Positions 1 through 7,506 of a stretch of DNA of 15,993 nt are shown one piece after another. The stretch covers positions 1-15,993 of the forward strand of contig DATDCY010000091.1 in NCBI GenBank assembly GCA_036524115.1. Direction: 5' to 3'. The number at the start of each line of letters is the position of its first letter. The stretch's first letter is position 1. The notes under the pieces were generated by a model that saw only the letters and a program-made list of their open reading frames with translations, was not told the DNA's origin and searched no databases. The translations under genes were made by a program, and so were the position numbers. This DNA is from a bacterium. Its GTDB lineage: Bacteria; JAUVQV01; DATDCY01.

Positions 1-206
1 GGCGCGGGTGCGGGCGGCGCCTGGACGGCCGGGCGTCCCGGCCGCGGCGCCGACCCCGCGGGACGGGGCGGCTCGAGAGACGTGACGAGACGCACCGGCC
101 GCACCACCTCGGGGATCCGCACGGGGTGGCGCGTGGCGGAGACCGCGAGGAGCGCGAGGAGCAGCGCGAGGTGGCCGGCGAGCGAGAACGAGAGGTCGCG
201 GTGCAC
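1..206 (-). CDS. TonB/TolA-like energy transducer, N-terminal part (cut by window edge)
   Basis: Only the first 68 codons are in the window, reading from a GTG at 206 towards base 1. The visible protein is a short cytoplasmic start, one hydrophobic membrane segment (about residues 9-23, SLAGHLALLLALLAVS) and then a proline/arginine-rich stretch, which is the layout of TonB and TolA. Within the membrane segment Ser8, His12, Leu19 and Ser23 reproduce the spacing of the SHLS motif through which TonB touches ExbB-ExbD. The gene begins 7 bp after the TolR/ExbD stop, and GGTGG ahead of the stop could serve as ribosome site. It would be the third member of the proton-driven complex, carrying force to the outer membrane. 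The missing C-terminal domain is what would separate TonB from TolA, so no symbol is given. Confidence 0.72.
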   Translation of the reverse strand, partial: MHRDLSFSLAGHLALLLALLAVSATRHPVRIPEVVRPVRLVTSLEPPRPAGSAPRPGRPAVQAPPAPA

Positions 207-213
207 GGCCGCG

Positions 214-636
214 TCAGCCACCGGGGTTCTGCGTGGCGAGCCCGATGTTGACGAGCCCCGCGCCCCGCACGAGGTCCAGCACGCGGATGACCTCGCTGTA
301 GGGGATCCCGGCGTCGCCGCGGACGATCACCTGGGTCTCGGGGTTCGCGCCCGCGGCCTGGGCGAGGTGCGCGCGCAGCTGCGCCTCCGTGACCGGCGCG
401 CTGTTCCAGAAGATGCCGCCGCTCCTGGCGAGGCTCACCACGACGGGCTTGGCCGGGGTGCTCAACTTGTACGGCTGGGCGGCCGGCAGCTGCACGTCGA
501 TGCCGTGCTCGAGGGTCGGCGAGACGAGCATGAAGATGATCAGCGTCACCAGCAGCACGTCGACGAGGGCCGTGACGTTCATGTTCGTGTTCGGCTCGAA
601 GCCGAACGCGCGCCGCTTGCTTTGGTAGAAGGCCAC
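214..636 (-). CDS. tolR: TolR/ExbD-family proton-channel subunit
   Basis: The 140-residue product has the ExbD/TolR plan: a short cytoplasmic start, one membrane helix opening with MNVTALVDVLLVTLIIFML, and a periplasmic domain ending in VIRVLDLVRGAGLVNIGLAT. Asp26 in the helix matches the proton-carrying aspartate of the family (ExbD Asp25, TolR Asp23). A GTG at 636 is chosen because it gives the usual family length. An ATG further upstream would add about 25 low-complexity residues lying inside the preceding gene, and the next ATG would cut into the membrane segment. The gene starts 10 bp after the tolQ stop and is followed 7 bp later by the TonB/TolA-like gene, so the three form one operon. 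TolR and ExbD cannot be told apart from this sequence alone; the symbol is provisional. Confidence 0.85.
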   Translation of the reverse strand: MAFYQSKRRAFGFEPNTNMNVTALVDVLLVTLIIFMLVSPTLEHGIDVQLPAAQPYKLSTPAKPVVVSLARSGGIFWNSAPVTEAQLRAHLAQAAGANPETQVIVRGDAGIPYSEVIRVLDLVRGAGLVNIGLATQNPGG

Positions 637-646
637 GGCGCCGGCG

Positions 647-1363
647 CTAGGGGCGGTCCTCGCGGACGAACTCGCGCTCGATGAGCGCCAGGAAGTCGGC
701 GCTGAACGCATCGGCCTCGCCGGCGAGCTCGCGGATGCGCGCGCCGATGAAGTTGTAGCCGAGCAGCGCGGGAATCGCCACGAGGAGGCCGGCGGCCGTG
801 GCGATCAGCGCCTCGGAGATGCCCGAGCCGACGGCCGTGACGCCGGTCGCGCCGCGCGCGCCCATCGTCTGGAACGCCTCGAGGATCCCCCAGACGGTGC
901 CGAGCAGCCCGAGGAACGGCGCGGCGCTGACGGTCGTCGCGAGGATGATGAGGAAGTGCTCCAGATCGAGGAAGCACTTGTCCTCGACGGCGGCCACCGC
1001 CCGCGCCAGGGTCGAGAACTGCAGCGGGCTGATGCGCGGCCGCGGCGCGCCCGCCCCCGCCGACGGGTCGCGCGCAAGCCCCGCCTGCAGCTCCTCGCAG
1101 CCGCGGACGAAGACCGCGACGAGGGGCGAGTCGAACGACCCCCTGTCCCCGCCGACCTGCCGCAGCAGGCCGGGGAGGTCGCGGCGCATCCGCCGGTAGA
1201 TCTCGAGGAACCGCCGCGTCCCCCGCGCGTTGCGCCGCAGCGCCCGCACCTTGGCGATGATGATCGCCCAGGCGACCACCGACAGCGCCAGCAGGGACAG
1301 GTAGATCGCCTTCGCCAGGAGGCTCGCGCCGGCGAAGTGGCGCAGCCAGAAGCTCACATCCAT
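647..1363 (-). CDS. tolQ: TolQ/ExbB/MotA-family proton-channel protein
   Basis: A 238-residue inner-membrane protein with three hydrophobic segments (about residues 15-38, 135-160 and 180-205). The family signature is clear: [19 protein letters not shown] in the second segment and [20 protein letters not shown] in the third, matching TolQ/ExbB pore helices. The length fits TolQ (about 230). With the TolR/ExbD-like protein it would form the proton-driven motor that powers the TonB/TolA-like protein encoded next. The GTVWGI wording is more typical of TolQ than ExbB, but this is a weak distinction and the tolB and pal genes that would settle it are outside the window. The gene is divergent from nth with a 55-bp gap. 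No Shine-Dalgarno sequence precedes the ATG. Confidence 0.85.
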   Translation of the reverse strand: MDVSFWLRHFAGASLLAKAIYLSLLALSVVAWAIIIAKVRALRRNARGTRRFLEIYRRMRRDLPGLLRQVGGDRGSFDSPLVAVFVRGCEELQAGLARDPSAGAGAPRPRISPLQFSTLARAVAAVEDKCFLDLEHFLIILATTVSAAPFLGLLGTVWGILEAFQTMGARGATGVTAVGSGISEALIATAAGLLVAIPALLGYNFIGARIRELAGEADAFSADFLALIEREFVREDRP

Positions 1364-1372
1364 ATCTTTGCT

Positions 1373-1378
1373 AGTATA
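1373..1378 (-). promoter_or_regulatory. Possible -10 box for the tolQRA-type operon
   Basis: On the minus strand TATACT (5 of 6 to TATAAT) lies 9 bp before the tolQ ATG. No good -35 hexamer is seen 16-18 bp further upstream. If the box is real, transcription would start about 3 bases before the ATG, giving an almost leaderless message, which would fit the missing Shine-Dalgarno sequence. Confidence 0.35.
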
Positions 1379-1418
1379 CCTCAGCCGGCAGGGACGCGGG
1401 GAGAGGGGAGGTGGAGGC

Positions 1419-2078
1419 GTGAAGAAGCTCCTCAGGAACGAGGCCGAGCGGACGCGGCGGATCCTCGCGCTCCTCGACCGCCACTACCCGGACGCGCGCT
1501 GCTCGCTGGATTTCTCCACGCCGCTCGAGCTGCTCGTCGCCACGATCCTCTCGGCGCAGTGCACGGACGAGCGGGTGAACGCGGTCACGCCGGCGCTCTT
1601 CGCCGCGTACCGGACCGCGGCCGACTACGCCGCGGCGGACCCGGAGCAGCTGCGTCGTGCGATCCGCCCCACGGGCTTCTTCCGGAACAAGGCGGCGGCG
1701 ATCATGGGCGCGGCGGCGGCGATCGTCGCGCGCCACGGCGGCGAGGTGCCGCGCACGATGGAGGAGCTGACCGCCCTGCCGGGCGTGGGGCGCAAGACCG
1801 CGAACGTCGTGCTCGGGAACGCGTTCGGCGTCCCCGGGGTGGTCGTCGACACGCACGTCGGCCGCCTCGCCCGCCGGCTCGGGTGGTCGACGGCCGAGGA
1901 CCCGGCGAAAGTCGAGCAGGACCTCATGCGCCGGATCCCGCGCGAGCGCTGGGTCCGCCTCTCGCACCAGTTCATCGCCCACGGGCGCGCAATCTGCAAG
2001 GCGCCGCGGCCGCGCTGCCCCGAGTGCTTCCTCGACGCGACGCTCTGCCCCTCGCGCATCGAGGGACCCGCGTCCTGA
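1419..2078 (+). CDS. nth: Endonuclease III (DNA glycosylase/AP lyase)
   Basis: Base-excision repair enzyme that removes oxidised pyrimidines and nicks the abasic site. The 219-residue product has the helix-hairpin-helix [12 protein letters not shown] (residues 120-131) with catalytic Lys126, followed by [10 protein letters not shown] with catalytic Asp144. Four C-terminal cysteines for the [4Fe-4S] cluster follow at 193, 200, 203 and 210. Their spacing is C-X6-C-X2-C-X6-C, one residue longer in the last gap than the classic C-X6-C-X2-C-X5-C of E. coli Nth. A GTG start at 1419 is chosen because a very strong GGGAGGTGGAG lies just before it. The frame stays open to 1368, but that would put a low-complexity tail on the front. 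It is divergent from the tolQ cluster and followed by the regulatory block. It has no link to sulfur metabolism. Confidence 0.94.
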   Translation: MKKLLRNEAERTRRILALLDRHYPDARCSLDFSTPLELLVATILSAQCTDERVNAVTPALFAAYRTAADYAAADPEQLRRAIRPTGFFRNKAAAIMGAAAAIVARHGGEVPRTMEELTALPGVGRKTANVVLGNAFGVPGVVVDTHVGRLARRLGWSTAEDPAKVEQDLMRRIPRERWVRLSHQFIAHGRAICKAPRPRCPECFLDATLCPSRIEGPAS

Positions 2079-2106
2079 CCGTCCTCTCCTCGAGTACTTT
2101 ATCGAC

Positions 2107-2135
2107 TTGCCCGGGAAAGCCGGACGCGATACTAT
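2107..2135 (+). promoter_or_regulatory. Probable housekeeping (sigma-70 type) promoter of the AAA+ activator gene
   Basis: TTGCCC (2107-2112) and TACTAT (2130-2135) are separated by exactly 17 bp. Each hexamer matches the consensus at 4 of 6 positions, in a locally AT-richer stretch just after nth. The predicted start near 2142 leaves a leader of about 50-80 bases. A constitutive promoter for the activator would fit a scheme in which its targets use sigma-54. Confidence 0.5.
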
Positions 2136-2190
2136 TGCTCATGGCGGTCGCGTCCGGGATCCCCCCCGGGCGCCAGGAAGCCGCCAGCGG

Positions 2191-3180
<990 letters not shown>

Positions 3181-3185
3181 CACCT

Positions 3186-3222
3186 CGTCAGGCGGCTGCT
3201 GACAGCCTGTCAGCAACCTGAC
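3186..3222 (+). promoter_or_regulatory. Candidate upstream activator site 1 (TGTCA/TGACA repeats)
   Basis: A cluster of the half-site TGACA/TGTCA around a perfect 17-bp palindrome, GCTGACAG-C-CTGTCAGC (3198-3214), preceded by CGTCAG (3186-3191) and followed by TGACT (3219-3223). Its centre lies about 143 bp before the predicted sigma-54 start at 3349, a usual distance for an enhancer. The core TGACAGCCTGTCA (3200-3212) recurs with one change at 3810-3822, before the second sigma-54 promoter. Confidence 0.6.
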
Positions 3223-3274
3223 TGTAACGGAAAGGGTGCCGCGGTCATCTGCACCGAGCGGCGACCCAAAACAT

Positions 3275-3298
3275 GCGTGATTCGCATGAGAATCACGC
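3275..3298 (+). promoter_or_regulatory. Perfect inverted repeat, candidate operator 1
   Basis: GCGTGATTC (3275-3283) and GAATCACGC (3290-3298) are perfect 9-bp arms around a 6-base centre. An overlapping second repeat, CATGCG-N5-CGCATG, spans 3272-3288. The centre is about 63 bp before the predicted start of the downstream sigma-54 promoter. The outer half-sites CGTGA-N12-TCACG recur at 3856-3877 with identical spacing, which argues for a protein-binding site rather than a terminator of the upstream gene. No T tract follows. Confidence 0.6.
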
Positions 3299-3322
3299 TG
3301 CCTCCCCATTGTGTCCCGGCAC

Positions 3323-3338
3323 TGGTACGGATATTGCT
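3323..3338 (+). promoter_or_regulatory. Sigma-54 (-24/-12) promoter of the receiver-like gene
   Basis: TGGTACGGATATTGCT matches the sigma-54 consensus TGGYAYRN4TTGCW at every fixed position, with GG at 3324-3325 and GC at 3336-3337 in the required 12-bp offset. The predicted start is near 3349, about 21 bases before the GTG of the next gene. The neighbouring gene encodes a sigma-54 activator with an intact GAFTGA loop. Confidence 0.85.
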
Positions 3339-3369
3339 TTGTTCCGGCGGGTAAACAATGGAGGGGAAC

Positions 3370-3759
3370 GTGCCGATCCCGAAGGTGCTGGTCTTCTCGC
3401 GCAAGCCGCCCGAGGAAGGCGGCATCTCGACGATCCTCTCCGATGACGGCTACCAGGTCGAGTGGACCGACAGCGGACCGGCGGCGATCTGTGAGGCCCT
3501 TTCGGGTTCGATCGGCGCGTGCGTCATCATGGTCAGCCGCAACGCCGACCGCGAGGTCGACTACATTCCCTGCCTCAACCGCGTCGACCCGAAGCTGCCG
3601 ATCATCGTCATCGCCGAGCACGACTCCATCGAGCTCCAGCGGCGCATCCGCCGCCACCGCGTCTACTATTACCTGATCCTGCCCATCAACCGCGACGAGA
3701 TCCGCGCGGTCCTCCACAGCGCCGCCCCGGTCGCTGCGAAGCGGCGCCGGCGTTCCTGA
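3370..3759 (+). CDS. Stand-alone receiver-like protein with degenerate phosphorylation site
   Basis: A 129-residue protein with the alternating strand/helix rhythm of a response-regulator receiver: strand 1 PKVLVFS (4-10), strand 3 GACVIMVS (49-56), strand 4 LPIIVIAEHD (76-85) and strand 5 YYYLILPINRDEI (99-111). The residues that make phosphorylation possible are not there. The acidic pair after strand 1 is replaced by Ser-Arg, the aspartate at the end of strand 3 is absent, and the lysine before the conserved proline is leucine (Leu104). It ends in a basic tail, KRRRRS. Start: a GTG at 3370 has GGAGG 5 bp ahead; the in-frame ATG at 3358 would lie only about 9 bases after the predicted transcription start. 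It sits directly after the receiver-less activator and may act as its detached regulatory domain by binding rather than by phosphorylation. That role is inferred, and the receiver call rests on pattern only. Confidence 0.78.
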   Translation: MPIPKVLVFSRKPPEEGGISTILSDDGYQVEWTDSGPAAICEALSGSIGACVIMVSRNADREVDYIPCLNRVDPKLPIIVIAEHDSIELQRRIRRHRVYYYLILPINRDEIRAVLHSAAPVAAKRRRRS

Positions 3760-3809
3760 CATCCCTGTGGCGGGCCGCCGCGGCGCCCGAAGCCGCCCGT
3801 GAGTACGAC

Positions 3810-3843
3810 TGTCAGCCTGTCATCTTGCTCTGACATTTCGTCA
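3810..3843 (+). promoter_or_regulatory. Candidate upstream activator site 2 (TGTCA/TGACA repeats)
   Basis: TGTCAGCCTGTCA (3810-3822) differs by one base from the core of site 1, and TGACATTTCGTCA (3831-3843) repeats the TGACA-N3-YGTCA form. The two also create TGTCA-N8-TGACA (3818-3835). The cluster is centred about 137 bp before the predicted sigma-54 start at 3963, nearly the same distance as site 1 from its promoter. Confidence 0.6.
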
Positions 3844-3854
3844 GAAGGCCTCGG

Positions 3855-3878
3855 TCGTGAATGTGAGTGCAGTCACGA
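3855..3878 (+). promoter_or_regulatory. Inverted repeat, candidate operator 2
   Basis: TCGTGA (3855-3860) and TCACGA (3873-3878) flank 12 bases. The CGTGA-N12-TCACG half-sites and spacing are the same as at 3276-3297, while the bases between them mostly differ, as expected for two sites of one dimeric regulator. The centre is about 97 bp before the predicted sigma-54 start at 3963. Confidence 0.5.
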
Positions 3879-3936
3879 AGCGGTGCGAATGGTTGGAAAA
3901 TCGCGGAAAGAAGCCGCAGGGGCGCACGCTGAGTGT

Positions 3937-3952
3937 TGGTATGTTTCTTGCT
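3937..3952 (+). promoter_or_regulatory. Sigma-54 (-24/-12) promoter reading into the RsbRD_N gene and dsr operon
   Basis: TGGTATGTTTCTTGCT fits TGGYAYRN4TTGCW at all fixed positions, with GG at 3938-3939 and GC at 3950-3951. The predicted start is near 3963, 20 bases before a GTG that has its own ribosome site. No other clear promoter is visible before dsrM at 4507, so this is the best candidate for the main dsr promoter. Confidence 0.85.
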
Positions 3953-3982
3953 CTCCTGAATGAAGCGCACATGGGGGAGCGA

Positions 3983-4465
3983 GTGGGACTGGCAGAGGCG
4001 TTGAACGAGCGGCGGGCAGAGATTCTGGAGCGGTGGCTCCAGGTGCTGCTCGGGACCTATCCGGCCGAGACCGCCCGTTTCCTCACGGGCGTCGCGGATC
4101 CCTTCGGCAACCCCGTCGGACAGACGCTGCGCGCCGGCGTCGATCGGCTCTACGACGCCCTCGTCGGCGGGCACGGCCCGGACGCGATGGCCGCCGCCGC
4201 CGACGGCATCGTCAGGATCCGGGCGGTCCAGGAGTTCCCGCCCTCGGTCGCCGTCGGCTTCGCGCTCGCGCTGCGCCCCATCCTCCGGGAGGAACTGGCC
4301 GGGGCTGCGCTCGCGGACGCCGAGCGCGCCGCCCTCGATGACGCCGTCGACCGCATGGCCCTGGCCGCGTTCGACGTCTACATGCAGTGCCGCGAGAAGA
4401 TCTTCGAGATCCGGGTGCGCGAGCTTCGGGACGCGCGGCGTATGGCCGAGCGTCTCGGGGCGTAA
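3983..4465 (+). CDS. RsbRD_N-domain protein upstream of dsrM
   Basis: A 160-residue, probably all-helical cytoplasmic protein. LAEALNERRAEILERW (3-18), TYPAETARFL (25-34), DPFGNPVG (39-46), VRIRAVQEFPPSVAVGFALAL (about 77-97) and a charged C-terminal helix match the RsbRD N-terminal domain family, the signalling part of RsbR-type stressosome and partner-switch proteins. The STAS domain that RsbR proteins normally carry is absent. I recall this domain lying before dsrM in other sulfate reducers, but cannot check that here. Start: the frame is open from 3857, but the sigma-54 promoter at 3937-3952 lies inside that stretch. GTG 3983 has GGGGGAG just ahead; ATG 3971 is the alternative. The stop is 41 bp before dsrM with no terminator between, so the two are probably cotranscribed. 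Function is unknown; a sensory or regulatory role is inferred. Confidence 0.82.
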   Translation: MGLAEALNERRAEILERWLQVLLGTYPAETARFLTGVADPFGNPVGQTLRAGVDRLYDALVGGHGPDAMAAAADGIVRIRAVQEFPPSVAVGFALALRPILREELAGAALADAERAALDDAVDRMALAAFDVYMQCREKIFEIRVRELRDARRMAERLGA

Positions 4466-4506
4466 ACGGGGCGGGGTTCGGCGGAACAACAGCGGGGGGA
4501 GGGCGC

Positions 4507-5505
4507 ATGAAGCTAGTGAGTGCTCTGGCAGCGGTGGCGATCCTCACGGCCATCGGGCTCGCGGGGGGGAGCTCCGGCGGTCTGCAATCCTTGTTCGGGA
4601 TCTGGGTCCCCTATGCCGCGGTCGCGGTGTTCATCGGTGGCATCGTTCTCCAGGTGGTCCGCTGGGCGAAGTCGCCAGTGCCCTTTCGCATCCCCACGAC
4701 CTGCGGCCAGCAGCGGGCGTTGCCCTGGATCAAGAACGACAGCCTCGAGGCCCCGCACACGACCGGTGCGGTCCTCGGGCGGATGTTCCTCGAGGTCTTC
4801 TGCTTCCGCTCGCTCTTCCGCAACACCCGGATGAAGATCGTGGGCGGCAACGCGGCCTACGGCTCGAGCAAGTGGCTCTGGCTCGGCGCGCTGGCCTTCC
4901 ACTACGCCTTCTTCGTGATCCTCATCCGCCACCTGCGCTTCTTCCTGGAGCCGGTACCGGGCCTGATCAGCGCGATGGACAAGGCGGACAGCTTCTTCCA
5001 GATCGGGCTGCCCCCCGTGTACCAGACCGACGCGGTGATCCTCGCCGCGCTGGCCTTCCTGCTGCTGCGGCGCCTGCTCGAGCCGCAGGTGCGCTACATC
5101 AGCTTCGCCTCCGACTACTTCCCCCTCGTGCTCATCGGCGCCATCGCCACGACGGGCGCCCTGATGCGCTACTTCGTCCGCGTCGACGTCACCGCGATCA
5201 AGCAGCTGGCGATGGGGCTGGCGACCTTCTCTCCGGCGGTGCCCCAGGGCGTCGGCGCGCTCTTCTTCGCGCACCTGCTCCTGGTCTGCGCGCTGCTCGC
5301 CTACTTCCCCTTCTCGAAGCTCCTGCACGCCCCGGGGGTGTTCCTGAGCCCGACGCGCAACCTGGCGAACACGAGCCGCGAGGTGCGGCACATCAACCCC
5401 TGGAACCCCCCGGTCAAGGTCCACACCTACGAGGAGTGGGAGGAGGAGTTCCACGTGCCGATGGCGAAGGCCGGCTTCCCCCTCGAGAAGGAATACAAGG
5501 AGTAG
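4507..5505 (+). CDS. dsrM: DsrM, membrane cytochrome b subunit of the DsrMKJOP complex
   Basis: Inner-membrane subunit that passes electrons between the quinone pool and DsrK. The 332-residue product has about six hydrophobic segments (near 3-20, 33-51, 122-146, 173-190, 203-222 and 248-268) and a soluble C-terminal tail rich in charged residues. His132, His142, His256 and His274, in or next to membrane helices, are candidate haem b ligands; the family is related to the NarI/HdrE cytochromes. ATG 4507 is preceded by GGGGGAGGG and gives the expected family length. Upstream in-frame codons run into the end of the previous gene. It ends 3 bp before dsrK, with the dsrK ribosome site inside its last codons. 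Confidence 0.95.
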   Translation: MKLVSALAAVAILTAIGLAGGSSGGLQSLFGIWVPYAAVAVFIGGIVLQVVRWAKSPVPFRIPTTCGQQRALPWIKNDSLEAPHTTGAVLGRMFLEVFCFRSLFRNTRMKIVGGNAAYGSSKWLWLGALAFHYAFFVILIRHLRFFLEPVPGLISAMDKADSFFQIGLPPVYQTDAVILAALAFLLLRRLLEPQVRYISFASDYFPLVLIGAIATTGALMRYFVRVDVTAIKQLAMGLATFSPAVPQGVGALFFAHLLLVCALLAYFPFSKLLHAPGVFLSPTRNLANTSREVRHINPWNPPVKVHTYEEWEEEFHVPMAKAGFPLEKEYKE

Positions 5506-5508
5506 ACG

Positions 5509-7113
5509 ATGGCGACGCCGAAACCACAGGAACTCGTCAACACCATCAAGCCCGCTCCTCCGGCCACGGAGTGGATGGACACGCCGGTCGATCTGCGGCC
5601 CGGCACCTTCTGCTACGCCGGGAAGCCGAAGTTCGTCGAGTACCTCGGCTTTCCCTTCCCGCGCGAGTGGCGGCCGCAGGACGAGGACTGGAAGCTCCCG
5701 CCGAACTGGAAGGAGATCATCCTCGAGGGGATCCGCGACCGGCTGCTGCGGTTCCGCTCCTTCCACCTCTTCATGGACATCTGCGTGCGCTGCGGCGCCT
5801 GCGCCGACAAGTGCCATTTCTTCATCGGCTCCGGCGACCCGAAGAACATGCCGGTGCTGCGCGCCGAGCTGATGCGCTCGATCTACCGGCGTGAGTTCAC
5901 GCAGGCCGGCAGGATCTTCGGGAAGCTGGCCGGCGCGCGCGAGCTGACCCCCGAGGTCATCAAGGAGTGGTACCAGTACTTCTACCAGTGCACGGAGTGC
6001 CGCCGCTGCTCGGTCTTCTGCCCCTACGGCATCGACACCGCCGAGGTCACGATGATGGGGCGCGAGCTGATGCACCTGATCGGCGTGAACATCAACTGGA
6101 TCCTCGAGCCGGCCGCGAACTGCTTCCGGGTCGGCAACCACCTCGGCATCACGCCGCACGCCTTCAAGGGGAGCATCGAGGGGCTGGTCGACGATGTCGA
6201 GACCGCGACCGGGATCCGCGTCAACCCGACCTTCAACCGCAAGGGCGCCGAGATCCTCTTCGTGACGCCGTCGGCCGACGCCTTCGCCGCGCCGGCGATC
6301 TTCACGCTGATGGGCTACATGCTCCTGTTCCACCAGATCGGCCTGGACTACACCTTCTCGGCCTACAACTCGGAGGGCGGCAACTTCGGGCTCTTCACCT
6401 CGAACGAGATGATGAAGCGGCTCAACGCCAAGATGTACGCCGAGAGCAAGCGCCTCGGCGTCAAGTGGATCCTCGGCGGCGAGTGCGGCCACATGTGGCG
6501 CGTCGTGCACCAGTACATGGACACGATGAACGGGCCGGCCAACCACCTCGAGGTGCCGCGCTCCCCGGTCACCGGCACGGTCTTCGAGCACGCCAAGAGC
6601 ACGAAGATGGTGCACATCTGCGAGTTCACCGCCGACCTGATCCGCAACAACAAGCTCACGCTCGACCCGAGCCGCAACGACAAGTACAAGGTCACCTTCC
6701 ACGACTCCTGCAACACCGCGCGCGGCATGGGGATGATGGAGGAGCCGCGGTACATCATCAACAAGGTGATGAACCCCGCCAACTTCCACGAGATGCCGGA
6801 GAACACGATCCGCGAGCAGACCTTCTGCTGCGGCTCGGGCTCGGGCCTCAACACCGACGAGCTGATGGAGATGCGCATGCGCGGCGGCTTCCCGCGCGGC
6901 AACGCGCTCAAGCACGTCGTCGACAAGCACGGGGTGAACCTGATGGCCTGCATCTGCGCCATCGACAAGGCCACGCTCTCCTCGCTGGTCGACTACTGGG
7001 TCCCGGGAACGGAGATCGGCGGCGTGCACGAACTGCTCGGCAACGCGCTGGTCCTGGACGGCGAACCGGAGCGCACGCAGAACCTGCGCGGCGAGCCGCT
7101 GAAGGAGGACTAG
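5509..7113 (+). CDS. dsrK: DsrK, HdrD-like iron-sulfur catalytic subunit of DsrMKJOP
   Basis: Cytoplasmic subunit thought to reduce the DsrC trisulfide, by analogy with heterodisulfide reductase HdrD. The 534 residues contain two ferredoxin-type [4Fe-4S] motifs, CVRCGACADKC (92-102) and CTECRRCSVFC (161-171). These are followed by cysteines of the special catalytic cluster: Cys326 (GECGHMWR), Cys401 (HDSCNTARG) and the Cys440-Cys441-Gly442 motif (FCCGSGSG). Length and order match the family. The start ATG has AAGGAG 5-10 bp ahead, within the dsrM end. Long antisense and shifted frames across this gene are GC-rich shadows. It is tightly packed between dsrM and dsrJ (3 bp on each side), as expected for subunits made together. 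Confidence 0.96.
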   Translation: MATPKPQELVNTIKPAPPATEWMDTPVDLRPGTFCYAGKPKFVEYLGFPFPREWRPQDEDWKLPPNWKEIILEGIRDRLLRFRSFHLFMDICVRCGACADKCHFFIGSGDPKNMPVLRAELMRSIYRREFTQAGRIFGKLAGARELTPEVIKEWYQYFYQCTECRRCSVFCPYGIDTAEVTMMGRELMHLIGVNINWILEPAANCFRVGNHLGITPHAFKGSIEGLVDDVETATGIRVNPTFNRKGAEILFVTPSADAFAAPAIFTLMGYMLLFHQIGLDYTFSAYNSEGGNFGLFTSNEMMKRLNAKMYAESKRLGVKWILGGECGHMWRVVHQYMDTMNGPANHLEVPRSPVTGTVFEHAKSTKMVHICEFTADLIRNNKLTLDPSRNDKYKVTFHDSCNTARGMGMMEEPRYIINKVMNPANFHEMPENTIREQTFCCGSGSGLNTDELMEMRMRGGFPRGNALKHVVDKHGVNLMACICAIDKATLSSLVDYWVPGTEIGGVHELLGNALVLDGEPERTQNLRGEPLKED

Positions 7114-7116
7114 GCG

Positions 7117-7506
7117 ATGATCTACGACAAGGGAAAGATCTTCCTCGGCCTGGCGATCTTCGTCGCCCTCGTCGCCTCGCCGTTCTGGTACAACCCGGTC
7201 TTCGGGACGGGGAAGACGGCGCCGCCGGAACCGAAGCTGCCGAAGACCGCCACGCTCTGCGTGCTGCCGAAGGCGCAGATGCGCGCCGGGCACATGCAGG
7301 TCATCTACGACTGGCGCGAGACCGTGGTGCGGGGCGGCGGGCGGATGTACCGGCACCCGGACGGGGTCGAGCGGGAGATGAGCCTCTCGAACACCTGCCT
7401 CAAGTGCCACGAGGGCAAGAAGGAGTTCTGCAACACCTGCCACACGTACCTCGCCGTCAAACCTTTCTGCTGGGACTGCCATTTCGACCCGAAGGAGCAG
7501 GCGTGA
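7117..7506 (+). CDS. dsrJ: DsrJ, periplasmic triheme cytochrome c
   Basis: A 129-residue membrane-anchored cytochrome. A hydrophobic N-terminal segment (about 8-23) looks like an uncleaved signal anchor, and three haem-binding motifs follow: CLKCH (94-98), CNTCH (105-109) and CWDCH (118-122). An isolated Cys48 (TATLCVLPK) matches the position of the cysteine known in Allochromatium DsrJ to ligate one haem, giving its unusual His/Cys haem. AAGGAGG precedes the ATG by about 7 bp. It shares bases with the dsrO start (TGATG), which suggests translational coupling. Its redox partner in the periplasm is unknown for the family. Confidence 0.94.
   Translation: MIYDKGKIFLGLAIFVALVASPFWYNPVFGTGKTAPPEPKLPKTATLCVLPKAQMRAGHMQVIYDWRETVVRGGGRMYRHPDGVEREMSLSNTCLKCHEGKKEFCNTCHTYLAVKPFCWDCHFDPKEQA

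Noticed and set aside
4513-7482. A 989-codon open frame on the minus strand across dsrM-dsrK-dsrJ
   Set aside because: It lies antisense to three well-identified genes, and its product is a low-complexity run of Arg, Val, Asp, His and Leu, typical of the mirror of GC-rich codons. No start signal or domain is visible.
5967-7505. Long 5' extension of the dsrO frame through dsrK and dsrJ
   Set aside because: The frame is open only because of GC bias. The real start is at the Tat signal (7506 or 7530), with ribosome sites there.
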